DNA of 64,000 bases from Bradyrhizobium sp. BRP22 (GCF_020194175.1 NZ_JADYVX010000006.1:1-64000), one strand, 5' to 3'. Numbered from the stretch's first letter, positions 44,373-53,753 are shown. Program-made: numbers and translations. The notes: a model not told the origin generated them from the sequence alone.

Positions 44373-45069
44373 GATCAACGACCTCCACAGCTTCTACGGA
44401 GACGCCCATGTGGTGCAGGGAGCGTCGCTGACGGTGCGCGATCGCGAGGTTGTGGCCCTGCTCGGCCGCAACGGCATGGGCAAGACCAGCCTGATCCGCT
44501 CGATCATGGGCCTCGCGCTGCCGCAGGTGCGCAGCGGCAACGTGTCCTGGAAGGGCGAGGCGCTGGTCGGCCTGAAGTCGCATCAGATCGCCAGGCGCAA
44601 GATCGCGCTGGTGCCGCAGGGGCGCCGGCTGTTTCCGTCGCTGACGGTGACCGAGCACCTGACGCTGTTGAAGTCGGCGCGCGCGACGGAGGGTTGGACG
44701 GTCGAGCGAGTGTTCGAACTGTTTCCGCGGCTCGCCGAGCGGCGCCAGCATCGCGGCAACCAGCTTTCCGGCGGCGAGCGGCAGATGCTCGCGGTCGGCC
44801 GCGCGCTGATGATCGATCCCGAGCTGATTCTGATGGACGAGCCGTCGGAGGGCCTTGCACCTGTGATGGTGCAGCATCTCGAGGATATCATCGCCAAGCT
44901 CAGGGAACAGGGACTTGCGATCCTGCTTGTCGAACAGAACCTGTATAGCGCGCTCTCAGTCGCCGATCGCGTTTATGTGCTGGAAACGGGCAAGGTGGTG
45001 TTCGAAGCACCCGCCGCGGCGCTCGCCGACGACCCTTCCTCGATGACCCGCTTCCTCGGCGTTCACTGA
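44365..45069 (+). CDS. livF: branched-chain-type ABC ATPase LivF
   Basis: 234 residues: LEINDLHSFYGDAHVVQGAS at the start, Walker A GRNGMGKTSLIRSIMG, signature LSGGERQMLAVGRALM, Walker B LILMDEPSEGLAPVM and LLVEQNLYSALSVADRVYVL. All of this is typical of LivF. The ATG at 44365 lies in the end of livG; a longer open frame upstream is only livG in another frame. Completes the five-gene importer. Confidence 0.92.
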   Translation: MLEINDLHSFYGDAHVVQGASLTVRDREVVALLGRNGMGKTSLIRSIMGLALPQVRSGNVSWKGEALVGLKSHQIARRKIALVPQGRRLFPSLTVTEHLTLLKSARATEGWTVERVFELFPRLAERRQHRGNQLSGGERQMLAVGRALMIDPELILMDEPSEGLAPVMVQHLEDIIAKLREQGLAILLVEQNLYSALSVADRVYVLETGKVVFEAPAAALADDPSSMTRFLGVH

Positions 45070-45112
45070 GAACGCTCACGCGCCAACAGCTAACGCGGAC
45101 CGGACCCACCCC

Positions 45113-46111
45113 ATGGCTGAACCAAAGATCGATATTCACAGTCACGTCATTCCAGGCCGTATCGTTTCCGCGATCGCCGCCGATCCGAAGCGCTTCCAGG
45201 CCCGCATCGATGGCGAAGGTGCCGCGCGCAAGGTGATTCACGATCAAGGTTACGTCTATCCTCTGTTCGCGGAATTCCACCAGGCCGAAGCCAAGCTCGA
45301 TTCGATGGACCGCAAGGGCCTCGACATCTCCGTGATCTCGCCAGCGCCGCCGATGTTCTATTATTGGGCCGACGCCGATCTGTCGTTGGATGTCGCGACG
45401 TTGGTCAATGACGGGATCGCCGACATGGTCGCCGCCAAGCCCGACCGCCTGCGCGGCATGGCGAGCGTTCCGATGCAGCATCCGGACGCTGCAGTTGCCG
45501 AACTCGAACGCGTGGTCAGAGAATACGGCTTCAAGGCCGTCGAGATCGGCACCTCGATCGAGGGCGAGCAGCTTGCGGCGGAGCGTTTCCGGCCGCTGCT
45601 GCGCCGAGCCTCGGAGCTGAACGTGTTCGTGTTCGCCCATCCCTATTATGTCGGCACCAAGGCCGGGCTGGAGAATTACTACCTCACCAACCTGATCGGC
45701 AATCCGCTCGACACCACGGTGATGCTGGCGAACCTGATGTTCTCCGGCGCGCTCGATGAACTGCCGGAGCTGAAGATCGTGCTGGCGCATGGCGGCGGCT
45801 TTGCGCCGTACCAGATCGGACGGCTGGTGCATGGCCACAAGGTGCGCAGCGAGACCCATGCAACGTCGAAGTCCTCGCCGAAGGAGCTGCTGAAGCGCAT
45901 CTATTTCGACGGCCTCGTGTTCGACCCACAGGCGCTGCGCTATTTGATCGATCTCGTCGGCGCCGATCACATCTGCGTCGGCTCTGACTCGCCGTTCGAC
46001 ATGGCGGACCAGGACCCGATATCAACCATCGATGCTGTTCCCCGCCTCACGCCACACGAGCGGCGATGCCTTTGCTGCGGCACCGCGCTGCAACTGCTTT
46101 GCGAAGCCTGA
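45113..46111 (+). CDS. ACMSD-like amidohydrolase
   Basis: 332 residues of the amidohydrolase-2 (ACMSD/gamma-resorcylate decarboxylase) group. The metal site is readable: His9-x-His11 (DIHSHVIPG), the His in FAHPYY near residue 180, AHGGGFAPYQ near 226 and Asp in GSDSPFD near 290. The family decarboxylates or hydrolyses aromatic and unsaturated acids with a single Zn. In this operon it likely acts on a later acid intermediate (inference). The C-terminus is slightly unusual (RRCLCCGTALQLLCEA with extra Cys). 43 bases after livF. Confidence 0.88.
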   Translation: MAEPKIDIHSHVIPGRIVSAIAADPKRFQARIDGEGAARKVIHDQGYVYPLFAEFHQAEAKLDSMDRKGLDISVISPAPPMFYYWADADLSLDVATLVNDGIADMVAAKPDRLRGMASVPMQHPDAAVAELERVVREYGFKAVEIGTSIEGEQLAAERFRPLLRRASELNVFVFAHPYYVGTKAGLENYYLTNLIGNPLDTTVMLANLMFSGALDELPELKIVLAHGGGFAPYQIGRLVHGHKVRSETHATSKSSPKELLKRIYFDGLVFDPQALRYLIDLVGADHICVGSDSPFDMADQDPISTIDAVPRLTPHERRCLCCGTALQLLCEA

Positions 46112-46130
46112 GCCTGCACAGGAGCATGAC

Positions 46131-47024
46131 ATGACCGACACTATCGGCAGCAGCGTCCGTCGGCGCATCCCCTATACGCCCATCCACAAGCGGCCGGCCC
46201 TGCGGTTGCCGGGCGATGCGCGCGTCGCGGTATGGACCATCGTCAATGTCGAGAACTGGAGTCCTGACGGAGCGATGCCGCGCGCCGTGCTTCCGCCGCC
46301 GATGGGCCAGCCGCTGCTGCCCGACGTTCCGAACTGGGCCTGGCACGAATACGGCATGCGGGTCGGATTCTGGCGCTTCGTGGAGACGCTCGAGAGCCGC
46401 AATTTGAAAGCCACCTTCGCCGTCAACGGCAGCGTCTGCGAGCTCTATCCCGACGCCTGCGAGGCCGCACGCGACGCCGGCTGGGATTTCATGGGCCACG
46501 GCTTCGTGCAACGGCCGATGCACAGGGTTGACGATCAGAAGGCGGCGATCGCGCAGACGATCGAGGCGATCAGCCGTTTCACTGGCAAGCCGCCGCGCGG
46601 CTGGGAAAGCCCTGGCCTCACCGAAACCGACGAGACGCTGGACCTGCTCGCCGAGGCGGGCATCGAATATGTCGCCGACTGGGTGCTGGACGAGCAACCG
46701 GTCACGCTGAAGACTCGCGCCGGCGACATCGTCTCCGTTCCCTACACCGTGGAGATCAATGACGTCGTGATCAGCGCCGTGCAGCAGCAGCCGTCGGACG
46801 AGATCTACCGCCGGGGACGCGATCAGTTCGACCGGCTCTATGTCGATGGCGCAAAGACGCCGCGGGTGATGGCGATCTCGATCCATCCGTACCTGACCGG
46901 CGTGCCGCACCGGATCAAATATCTGGAGATGCTGTACGACTACATCCTGGGACATCCGGGCGTCTTGATGTGGACCGGAGCGGAAATCCTGGACTGGTAC
47001 CGCAGCCAGATCGCGACACGCTGA
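46131..47024 (+). CDS. polysaccharide-deacetylase-fold hydrolase, copy 2
   Basis: 297 residues, paralogous to the protein at 39577-40467. It shares RIPYTPIHKRPALRLPGDAR-type openings, VWTIVNVENWSP, PNWAWHEYGMRVGFWRFVET, GHGFVQRPMHRVDDQ and SIHPYLTGVPHRIKYLEML. Differences include the GHGFGQ versus GHGFVQ motif and WDP versus WSP, so the two may act on different rings or sequential steps. AGGAG precedes the ATG at 46131. Last gene of the operon; 69 bases to the convergent hydrolase gene, with no clear terminator. Confidence 0.87.
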   Translation: MTDTIGSSVRRRIPYTPIHKRPALRLPGDARVAVWTIVNVENWSPDGAMPRAVLPPPMGQPLLPDVPNWAWHEYGMRVGFWRFVETLESRNLKATFAVNGSVCELYPDACEAARDAGWDFMGHGFVQRPMHRVDDQKAAIAQTIEAISRFTGKPPRGWESPGLTETDETLDLLAEAGIEYVADWVLDEQPVTLKTRAGDIVSVPYTVEINDVVISAVQQQPSDEIYRRGRDQFDRLYVDGAKTPRVMAISIHPYLTGVPHRIKYLEMLYDYILGHPGVLMWTGAEILDWYRSQIATR

Positions 47025-47092
47025 CCCGTTTCGACGCTCAACCTTGCGCGTTCGCTCTGGTGCAATAGCGGATCCTGAGGAGACAGACGCCC

Positions 47093-47986
47093 CTAGCCTC
47101 CTGCAGCCTTCCACACGTCGCGCACCGCCTGCGCCCATTCGGCCGGACGCTCCTGCGGCAGGTTATGACCGGCGTCGCGAAAGACGCGCCGCTCAAAAAA
47201 GCCGTCGAACTTGCGCGCGTGATGGGCGGTTCCGCGGTTGACGCCGTCGGAATCGCCGTCAATCGCGATCGTCGGCACCGAGATCTGCGGCTGCGCGGCA
47301 AGCCGCTGCTCGATCGCAGCATAGGCAGGATCGCCCGCGGCCAGCGCATAGCGATGCCGATAGGAGTGGATTACGACGTCGACGAAATCCGGATTGTCGA
47401 AGGCCGCCGCGCTCCGCGCAAAGGTCGCATCGTCAAAGGCCCATTTGGGTGACCACATCGACCAGAGCTGTCGGGCGAATCCCGCCCGGTTACGTTCGAG
47501 CGCGCGGCGACCGCGCTCGCTGTGAAAGAAATATTGATACCAGAGCGCAGCCTCTTCCGGCGGCGAGGCCGGCTCCATGCTGCGTGCGATGTCCTGAATG
47601 TTATAGGAATTGCCGGAGACGAGCCCCACCACGCGCTCGGGATGAAGCGCCGAGACGATACAGGCGGCACGCCCGCCCCAATCATAGCCGCCCACCACCG
47701 CGCGCTCAATTTTCAGCGCATCCATGAAGGCGAGGAGATCGGCCCCGAGCGCCGCCTGCTCGCCGGAACGTAGCGTCTTGTCGGAGAGAAACCGCGTCGG
47801 CCCATAGCCACGCAGCCAGGGCACCAGTACCCGCGCACCGGAGTGAGCAATCAGCGGTGCGGCGTCCGCATAAGCGTGCACATCGTACGGAAAGCCGTGG
47901 CCCATGATACAGGGCCAGCCGCCGGCTGCGCCGTATTCGCGATAGGCGATTTCGAGGACATCGGTTGTAACGTACTTCTGCTGCAT
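47093..47986 (-). CDS. alpha/beta hydrolase, epoxide hydrolase/dehalogenase type
   Basis: 297 residues. Nucleophile Asp in GGYDWGGRAA (an Asp, not Ser, so the haloalkane dehalogenase/epoxide hydrolase/haloacetate class), oxyanion HGF segment IMGHGFPYDVHAY, and catalytic His in FRDAGHNLPQE. The N-terminus has no signal peptide. The substrate is not evident. A long inverted repeat sits 100-145 bases upstream and may be its operator. Convergent with the Liv operon. Confidence 0.85.
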   Translation of the reverse strand: MQQKYVTTDVLEIAYREYGAAGGWPCIMGHGFPYDVHAYADAAPLIAHSGARVLVPWLRGYGPTRFLSDKTLRSGEQAALGADLLAFMDALKIERAVVGGYDWGGRAACIVSALHPERVVGLVSGNSYNIQDIARSMEPASPPEEAALWYQYFFHSERGRRALERNRAGFARQLWSMWSPKWAFDDATFARSAAAFDNPDFVDVVIHSYRHRYALAAGDPAYAAIEQRLAAQPQISVPTIAIDGDSDGVNRGTAHHARKFDGFFERRVFRDAGHNLPQERPAEWAQAVRDVWKAAGG

Positions 47987-48085
47987 GTGGTTATCGCTCC
48001 CGATACCGGCCGACCAAGGTCCTTCTATTCGCGGCTCAGCGACGATTCGGCTGCAGCAACTTGGGTCAGGTCAGCTCTCAGCCCT

Positions 48086-48130
48086 GGTTATAGTCATTCC
48101 GCATTCTGAGTATAACCCACACGCCGTGTG
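48086..48130. promoter_or_regulatory. paired inverted repeats upstream of the alpha/beta hydrolase
   Basis: GGTTATA (48086-48092) and TATAACC (48111-48117) are exact inverted repeats 18 bases apart, immediately followed by CACACG-C-CGTGTG (48118-48130). Two nested palindromic elements in a short promoter region suggest regulator binding; the regulator is not identified. Confidence 0.4.
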
Positions 48131-48180
48131 TGAGTTTGTCGTCGGCGACGACGACCTCACCAGAAATCCGAAACCTAAGG

Positions 48181-48615
48181 TTACCTCAGCGAAATCCTGA
48201 TCGCACTGAGGTTGGCGGCGAACTCCATCCCTGCTTTCGGCCCCTTCAGGATGAGCACGACGCCCTTTTCATTTCTCAGGTTGACGCCACCTGCACCGCC
48301 AACCAGGGCACCGCCTGCGCCGACCGCGCTATAGGTGCCGGCAAAATCGCTCACGTCACTTATGCCTGAGGCCCAACCTTCCAGGCGACTGGCGGATGCG
48401 CCGGCGGCAACACCGAGGCTGAGGCCCGAGACCCGGAACCGATAGTTGCGGCCGCGATACGTCAGGATACCCGTTCCGCCGCCGCCGCCAACGACCAGGC
48501 CCGCTTTCAGGAAATTGACCCGGACATAGCCCGGCGCCTGCGCTTGCGACGGCGCCACAGGAAGCGCAAACGCGAGCAGCGCGATCACCGTAAGGCGAAT
48601 TGCAAATGATGGCAT
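48181..48615 (-). CDS. secreted Gly-rich beta protein, DUF1134/EipA-like
   Basis: 144 residues with a signal peptide (LTVIALLAFALPVAPSQAQA). The rest has AGLVVGGGGGTGILTYRGRN, VSGLSLGVAAGASASRLEGW and GDVADFAGTYSA-like strands (here ISDVSDFAGTYSAVG) with a GGAGG pair near the end, resembling small envelope proteins of the DUF1134/EipA type in alphaproteobacteria. Function unknown; probably periplasmic. Downstream of the DUF2950 gene by 18 bases, so it shares its operon. Confidence 0.6.
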   Translation of the reverse strand: MPSFAIRLTVIALLAFALPVAPSQAQAPGYVRVNFLKAGLVVGGGGGTGILTYRGRNYRFRVSGLSLGVAAGASASRLEGWASGISDVSDFAGTYSAVGAGGALVGGAGGVNLRNEKGVVLILKGPKAGMEFAANLSAIRISLR

Positions 48616-48633
48616 TGCAGCCTTCCCATCGCC

Positions 48634-49569
48634 TCAAGGGTTCGTCGCGTCCACCTTCTTCCAGGTCTGGTCCGGATCGAACAGATAGATGCGCTTGGCG
48701 ATGACCGCCGTGCGCTGGCCGAGATCCTTCTGATAGACGGTGCCTGCGTGGCTGACCATGAAGGTCATGACACCCGAATTGCCATACTCTGCGGGATAGG
48801 CGATCAGACCAAAGCCGCCGATCATCTTGCCCTTGACGACGTAGTTCATGGCGCCGCCAGGCGCGTTGGGGCCCTGACCCTTCAGGATTCGAAAGTAGTA
48901 GCCGTGATAGGGCGCACCGCCCTCCGCGCCGGCTCTATAGCCTTCCGCTGCCGCCTGCGCCGCAAGTTCGCCGAGGGGGCTTTGGTCGCGATCGTCGCGC
49001 CAGAACAGGCCATCCTTCTTGCCTGGAGTGCTGACAATCCGTTGCGCGTAGACCCCGGCACCCTCGCCGGTCCGATCCTTGTCCGCATATTCGTTCTCGG
49101 CATCGACAAAGGCGAGAGAGGTTTGAATGGCATCAAGTTCGTTGCGCCCGATACGGCGATACAGGATCTCGAGGCGACCCGCCGCGGAATCAAACTCCCA
49201 GCCATCCCTGTTGTTGACCAGGGGGATCGGGAAAGGGAAGTCATCCGCGCCCAGAATGAGCGTCGCCTTTTTGTTTCCTTCGGCCTTGATCGAATGCCTG
49301 GCTTCATACGCGGACAGGAAGCGTTCGCGCGTCTCGGCATCGGCGACATCATCGCCTGACGCGATGATGTCCTCGGCGTCCTTGCCCAGAACCTTCATCA
49401 TGGCTTTCTTCTCGCCGGCTCTAACGGCAGCAGCCAGTGCGGCTGCGGCGTCTTCCGGCGAAGGATAGGCCTGCTGCGCGTGAGCCGATGTGATCGGGAG
49501 CGCCAGCATCATGAGCGCGGCGACAGCGGCTGCGGGGCGAGCCGACCGGAGCGACCGAACGGCAATCAT
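48634..49569 (-). CDS. DUF2950 family exported protein
   Basis: 311 residues with signal peptide (VAALMMLALPITSAHAQQ). DUF2950 hallmarks are YPSPEDAAAALAAAVRAGE, GWEFDSAAGRLEILYRRIGR, GYYFRILKGQGPNAPGGAMN and PAEYGNSGVMTFMVSHAG. Function unknown. The family is regularly found beside DUF3300, as here: the ATG overlaps the DUF3300 stop by 4 bases. Probable periplasmic partner of that protein. Confidence 0.88.
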   Translation of the reverse strand: MIAVRSLRSARPAAAVAALMMLALPITSAHAQQAYPSPEDAAAALAAAVRAGEKKAMMKVLGKDAEDIIASGDDVADAETRERFLSAYEARHSIKAEGNKKATLILGADDFPFPIPLVNNRDGWEFDSAAGRLEILYRRIGRNELDAIQTSLAFVDAENEYADKDRTGEGAGVYAQRIVSTPGKKDGLFWRDDRDQSPLGELAAQAAAEGYRAGAEGGAPYHGYYFRILKGQGPNAPGGAMNYVVKGKMIGGFGLIAYPAEYGNSGVMTFMVSHAGTVYQKDLGQRTAVIAKRIYLFDPDQTWKKVDATNP

Positions 49570-51196
49570 GGTGATGGCTCCGATGCTGTGGGTATCCTTG
49601 CTCCGGCGGCAAGCCAGTCGCTGTAGGTCCGGAACTTCAATCCGAGCTTGTCGTAGTAGACCCTGAGATAGCCGTCGCTGCCGCGCGTGACCGCTTCCGG
49701 CATGATGCCCTGCACGTCCTGCGCCATTACGCCGACATAGGATTTGCTGCTGCCGAGATAGCTGAAGCGATAGTAGCCAAGACCATTGGCGAGATGGCCA
49801 AGCAGCACGATGCTATGCTTCACCTCAATATCGGAGCGCCGTCCACCGCCTCCACGAAAACCTCCGCCGCCTCCGCCACGGAAGCTTCCACCGCCGCCGC
49901 GAAAAGCGGCGCCACCACCGCCACCACGGCCGGCGAAGGCGACCGCGCCTCCGGCCCGTCCGGCGAAGCTTGCCTGACCTCGTGCGGCCTGCAGATTGGC
50001 CGTCCTGCCGGATGACACGTTCCTGAACGCGGTATCGCGGCCGCCGCCGCCACGCGCCGCATTGCGACCGCGGTCACCTGCCCTTGCGCGATCGCCACCT
50101 CCCTTGGCACGATCGGCCGCAGCTGGCCGATTGGCCCGGTCACCGCCGGGACGGTCACGAGAGGCCGCGCCGTCGCGGCCGCGATCACCTGCGCGATCCC
50201 CTGCCCGATCTCCAACGCGATCACCGCCGCCCGGTCGATCTTGTCCCGGACGCAGCACCTGCTCGCCGCCACGGCCGCGAAAATCCATACGGTTCGCGCT
50301 TCCCGCCTTCAGATTGTTGTTGCCGAAGCGCTGCTGAACATTGGCGTTGCTGTATCGCACGCCTTGCCGGTGCGCTGGATTGTGCTGCCAATTGTTTCCG
50401 ACGTTGGTGACCCTGTTGTAGTGGTTGACGTAGAGATTGCGGTTACCCCAATTGAATCCGCGCCCCAATAATTGCCCCACCGGGCGATCGCCCAGCCCGT
50501 GCCGAATGCGAGACCTGCTGCAATCACGCCCGCGCCAATATAGGAGGGGTAGCCAAAGTAATAAGGCGGATAGTCCGCATACGGCCAAGTTCCGTAGACG
50601 GTGGCCGGATCGTAGTAGGGAACGTACATCGTATTGGGGTCAGTTGGCTCGATGACGATCACCTGCTTGTTTTCCTGGCTCTGCACGCTGACCTTCTGCT
50701 GCTTGGTCGTCACCAGCTTGTTGTTCGCCTGCGCTTTCGCGCGCAAGCGCTGGACCGCGTCCATTACGTCAGGCTGCTGCGCGAGCACGGCATCGCCGAG
50801 ATCCTTGGTCCAGTCGATCTTGTCGCTCATCATCGAGAGAACGGATGCGGTGCTGACCAGCGCTTTCACGCTGTCGTCCCAGGACTGCTTGTCGACCTCG
50901 TTCTTCAGTGCGTCGCCCTTCAGGTTCTTGTGCGAGGCCACCCAACGGTCGGCCTGCACGATCTCCAATGGATAGGTCGATGCCGCCAGCACGTTCGCCA
51001 GGAGATCGTCGGGATAGAGCGCGATCGGCGCGACCAGCGCCTCGAGCTGTTCAGGCTTCAGCAGTTGTTCGCCGGGTGCGGCCTGTTGTGGCTGACCGCC
51101 CTGGGCAGGCGGAGGAGTGGTCGCCTGCGCAAAGGCGGCCGCAGGAACCATCAGGAACAGCGCGAGCGCCAGCAGAATCTTGCCGCAGCGAGACAT
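49566..51196 (-). pseudogene. DUF3300 protein with frameshift in a G tract
   Basis: The N-terminal half (signal peptide LLALALFLMVPAAAFAQA, then LVAPIALYPDDLLANVLAAS and ASTYPLEIVQADRWVA) is a DUF3300 domain. After RWGNYWG the frame leaves the family; the correct continuation (RGFNWGNRNLYVN, NPAHRQGVRYSN) is in the next frame. One G missing from the GGGG run at about 50462-50466 explains the break. The rest has Arg/Asp/Gly-rich repeats (GDRAGDRAGDRG), a GGGGxFRGGGG stretch and a C-terminal endosialidase-chaperone-like segment (SYVGVMAQDVQGIMPEAV). Either a recent mutation, a sequencing error in a homopolymer, or a recoding site. The intact DUF2950 coupling argues for recent loss or error. Confidence 0.75.
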
Positions 51197-51446
51197 CACA
51201 ACCTCCATGGGCCTCACGTTCGGCAAGCATCAGTCCCGTGCATGCGCGTTTCTTGATCAAGATCAAAGAAACCCGGCGAGGTTCAGCCGGAGCGCGACAT
51301 TGCTGCGACGCGACATGCTCAACGCAGATACCAGGATCCGGCGGGATTCCGCGATCAGCGAACAAGCGGCACGGAAACAGCGCTCCACCTGAGCTCTGGT
51401 TTTCGGCGGTGATCGGTCCATGATGCGCATACACAGTGCGCAAGCG

Positions 51447-51866
51447 CTATTGGTTGCAGCGGTGGTAGGTGACCTCCATCCCCTCGATGCCTGGAAACAG
51501 GCGCGTGATGCTGTTGTCATCAAGCACTTTGAAGACGAATTGGATGTTTTCAAGCATGATCCCTGAGGCGCAACTGACGACCATATTGACGCTTTGGCCG
51601 TCGTCCTTCCTCGATTTGATCGAGCAGGTCGCATGCTTGGCTCTCAGACGATTGGGCTCGGCGATGAACCCGCCGCCATAGATGCCGGAAAAGTTGGTGA
51701 AGGCGACCTGCTTTGCCCTTCCCTTGCGCGCGAATATCTTATCGCATTGGTCGGCGCTCGTTGCCCATGCACCGGTGAGATCGAACGCGATCGCATTTCC
51801 GGATAATCCCAAAACGAAAACGGCGAATGTTGTCACAAGCGCCGGAAACCTGCGAAGCCCCTTCAT
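51447..51866 (-). CDS. small exported protein, unknown function
   Basis: 139 residues, with a signal peptide (FPALVTTFAVFVLGLSGNAI AF cleavage region). The mature part begins FDLTGAWATSADQCDKIFAR, has four Cys (in DQCDK, ATCSIKS, SCASG, HRCNQ) that could form two disulfides, and ends in HRCNQ. A lipocalin-like small-beta opening (DLTGAW) is suggested but not proved. Alone on its strand between DUF3300 and the HlyD gene. Confidence 0.6.
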   Translation of the reverse strand: MKGLRRFPALVTTFAVFVLGLSGNAIAFDLTGAWATSADQCDKIFARKGRAKQVAFTNFSGIYGGGFIAEPNRLRAKHATCSIKSRKDDGQSVNMVVSCASGIMLENIQFVFKVLDDNSITRLFPGIEGMEVTYHRCNQ

Positions 51867-51916
51867 TCACTCCCCCTTCCAGAATGCCGCAAGCGCTTTT
51901 CCGTGCTCCTCACGTA

Positions 51917-53149
51917 TCAATGGCCGCTGAACACCAGCGTCTTGATCGGCAACAGCAGTGCCTGGATCCGCAGCAGCAACGCGTGCACCAGTCCAACGCC
52001 ATCGACCACGTGCAGCGCGATCCGCCGCCCCACACTGGTTTCCTTGTTGGAGATCGCCTCGTGATTGCTGGTGTAGGCGTTGACGATGCAGCTGCTACCC
52101 GGCGTAACCCCTTCGAGTCCGCCCTTGTAGAGCGGCTCGAGGAATACCAGCACCGTACCCGGTCGCGCGGTGTTCTGCGCTTCGAGCAGTTGCTCGCCAC
52201 CTCGGAACTGACCGGCGGCGATGTAGTCCTGGACCGTGGTGATGACCATCGGGATGATGACCCAGGGCCTTGAGATACAGGTCGCTTCCGCCACCATCCC
52301 CGTCCGCATCACCTGCGCCTCGATCTGGCCGAACCCGGCCTGCAGGACCTGCCGACCCGCACCCTCCGGGATGAGGATCCCGGCCGGCCGCATCAGCGGG
52401 TTGACGACGTCGCCGATGCGAAGCAGGAACTGCTCCACCCGCCCGTCGACCCCGGCGCGAACGAACGTCTTGTCCAGATCCACCTGCGCCTGCGCCAAGC
52501 TCGCCTCGGCGCTTGCCTTCTCCGCCGGCAGCAGTGTCGAAACCCGCAAGGCAGCGGACTGCTTGACGGCCACCGCGGCGTCGATGCCTGCCTGCCGTTG
52601 ATCGACGAGGACCTGGAGTTTTTCGATGTCGCGCTGCGGCACGATACCGGGATTGCGGCGCTGCAATTCGCTCTTCACATCCAATTCATCCTTGGCCTGC
52701 TGATGCGAGCTCCTTGCTTCCTGGATCTGCGCCTCGGCCTTGACAACATCGGCTTCCGCGGCCACCAGCGCCGCGTCCACCTCGGCGACTTTGCGCTTAG
52801 CCGTTTCAAGGGCTGCCTCCTGCTTTGAATTGTCCAGCCTGAAGATCACGTCGCCTTTCTTCACCGGCGCACTGAAGCTGAAATTGACTTCCGCGACGCG
52901 TCCAGAAGTCTCCGGGAGGATCGGGACCGTCCGGAAAAACAGTGCGGCAGTGTTGGTCGATGGATGGAAATAGAAGATCATGGTGATCAGCGATATCGTG
53001 AGCATCAGGCAGGCGGTGATGCCCCACCTCAGCTCGAACCAGACCGAGAAGAACGTGATCTCCTTGCCGAAGCGCTTGCCTTGGACGTAGCGGCGGTAGA
53101 GATAGTCAGGAAGGACAGTCACGAGGGAGCAGATCAAGAGCTCAAGCAT
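51917..53149 (-). CDS. yiaV: HlyD/EmrA-type membrane fusion protein, YiaV-like
   Basis: 410 residues. One N-terminal membrane anchor (WGITACLMLTISLITMIFYF), a first half-lipoyl segment (VPILPETSGRVAEVNFSFSA with VKKGDVIFRLDN), a long alpha-hairpin of coiled coil (about residues 120-230, AKRKVAEVDAALVAAEADVV) and a returning lipoyl half (TFVRAGVDGRVEQFLLRIGD). Periplasmic adaptor of an efflux or envelope system. Starts 8 bases inside the DUF3302 gene (ATG at 53149). The pair matches the E. coli yiaVW arrangement, hence the symbol as a family label. Confidence 0.82.
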   Translation of the reverse strand: MLELLICSLVTVLPDYLYRRYVQGKRFGKEITFFSVWFELRWGITACLMLTISLITMIFYFHPSTNTAALFFRTVPILPETSGRVAEVNFSFSAPVKKGDVIFRLDNSKQEAALETAKRKVAEVDAALVAAEADVVKAEAQIQEARSSHQQAKDELDVKSELQRRNPGIVPQRDIEKLQVLVDQRQAGIDAAVAVKQSAALRVSTLLPAEKASAEASLAQAQVDLDKTFVRAGVDGRVEQFLLRIGDVVNPLMRPAGILIPEGAGRQVLQAGFGQIEAQVMRTGMVAEATCISRPWVIIPMVITTVQDYIAAGQFRGGEQLLEAQNTARPGTVLVFLEPLYKGGLEGVTPGSSCIVNAYTSNHEAISNKETSVGRRIALHVVDGVGLVHALLLRIQALLLPIKTLVFSGH

Positions 53150-53603
53150 CGCTGGGCTCCCTTGCCTTCGCAGCGTTCGGGCCTTTCGTCTCCAATGGGG
53201 CGGCCGGAAGTGCCGGATCCGATTTGATTTCGGGCTTTGCTGCACCGCCTTCGTACGTTGCGGCGCCCGCTATCTTCTCGACTGAGCCGGCAATGCTGCG
53301 CAGCGGCGTACCGAAATCGGGAAGATCGATCATGGCAAGCAACAGCGCCGCGACCCAAAACAGGTGGATGTGCGTGAACAGCGCCAGGAGCCCGAGAACC
53401 GCGACGATCTCGAACTGCAGTTTTTGCGATTTGTGCGCCATCCGCTCGGGCAGGCTGTGCAAGCGCCAATAGAGCGTGCCGACCCAGAGCACGGCCGCCA
53501 CCAGGAAGATGCCCATCACAACCATCAACACATCGACCTCGTTCGGTGGCGTGATGAAAAACGGCAGATGATGGGGTGCCATTGGATGGAGTTGGTTGCT
53601 CAA
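53142..53603 (-). CDS. yiaW: DUF3302 inner-membrane protein, YiaW-like
   Basis: About 153 residues with two or three membrane segments (VLMVVMGIFLVAAVLWVG; IVAVLGLLALFTHIHLFWVA; ALLLAMIDLP) and the family loop LPERMAHKSQKLQFEIVA. GGGAGAAG precedes a TTG at 53603, which I prefer; ATG at 53582 is the alternative. E. coli YiaW is about 107 residues, so this one has an extended acidic, Pro-rich C-terminus (KPEIKSDPALPAAPLETKG). Co-translated with the HlyD-type protein. Confidence 0.78.
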   Translation of the reverse strand: MSNQLHPMAPHHLPFFITPPNEVDVLMVVMGIFLVAAVLWVGTLYWRLHSLPERMAHKSQKLQFEIVAVLGLLALFTHIHLFWVAALLLAMIDLPDFGTPLRSIAGSVEKIAGAATYEGGAAKPEIKSDPALPAAPLETKGPNAAKAREPSDA

Positions 53604-53753
53604 CCGCTTCTCCCGGTCAGGAATGAACCTTTGACCGCCCAGTCTGGGTACCGCCATCCGGCGGACGCTTGATCTGGATCAAAGGTTCCCCCCTACCCGG
53701 CCCTAGCCTTTTGCGAACGACCAAGGAAACGGCCACTCCAGGAGATGTCAGCC

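Noticed and set aside
43038..44378. 446-codon minus-strand frame opposite the Liv genes
   Set aside because: Antisense shadow of the binding-protein and livG genes, both of which have complete motifs.
49850..49960. CRISPR-like or satellite repeat in the Gly-rich part of the DUF3300 gene
   Set aside because: It is simple GGN-codon repetition encoding GGGG stretches; no spacer pattern.
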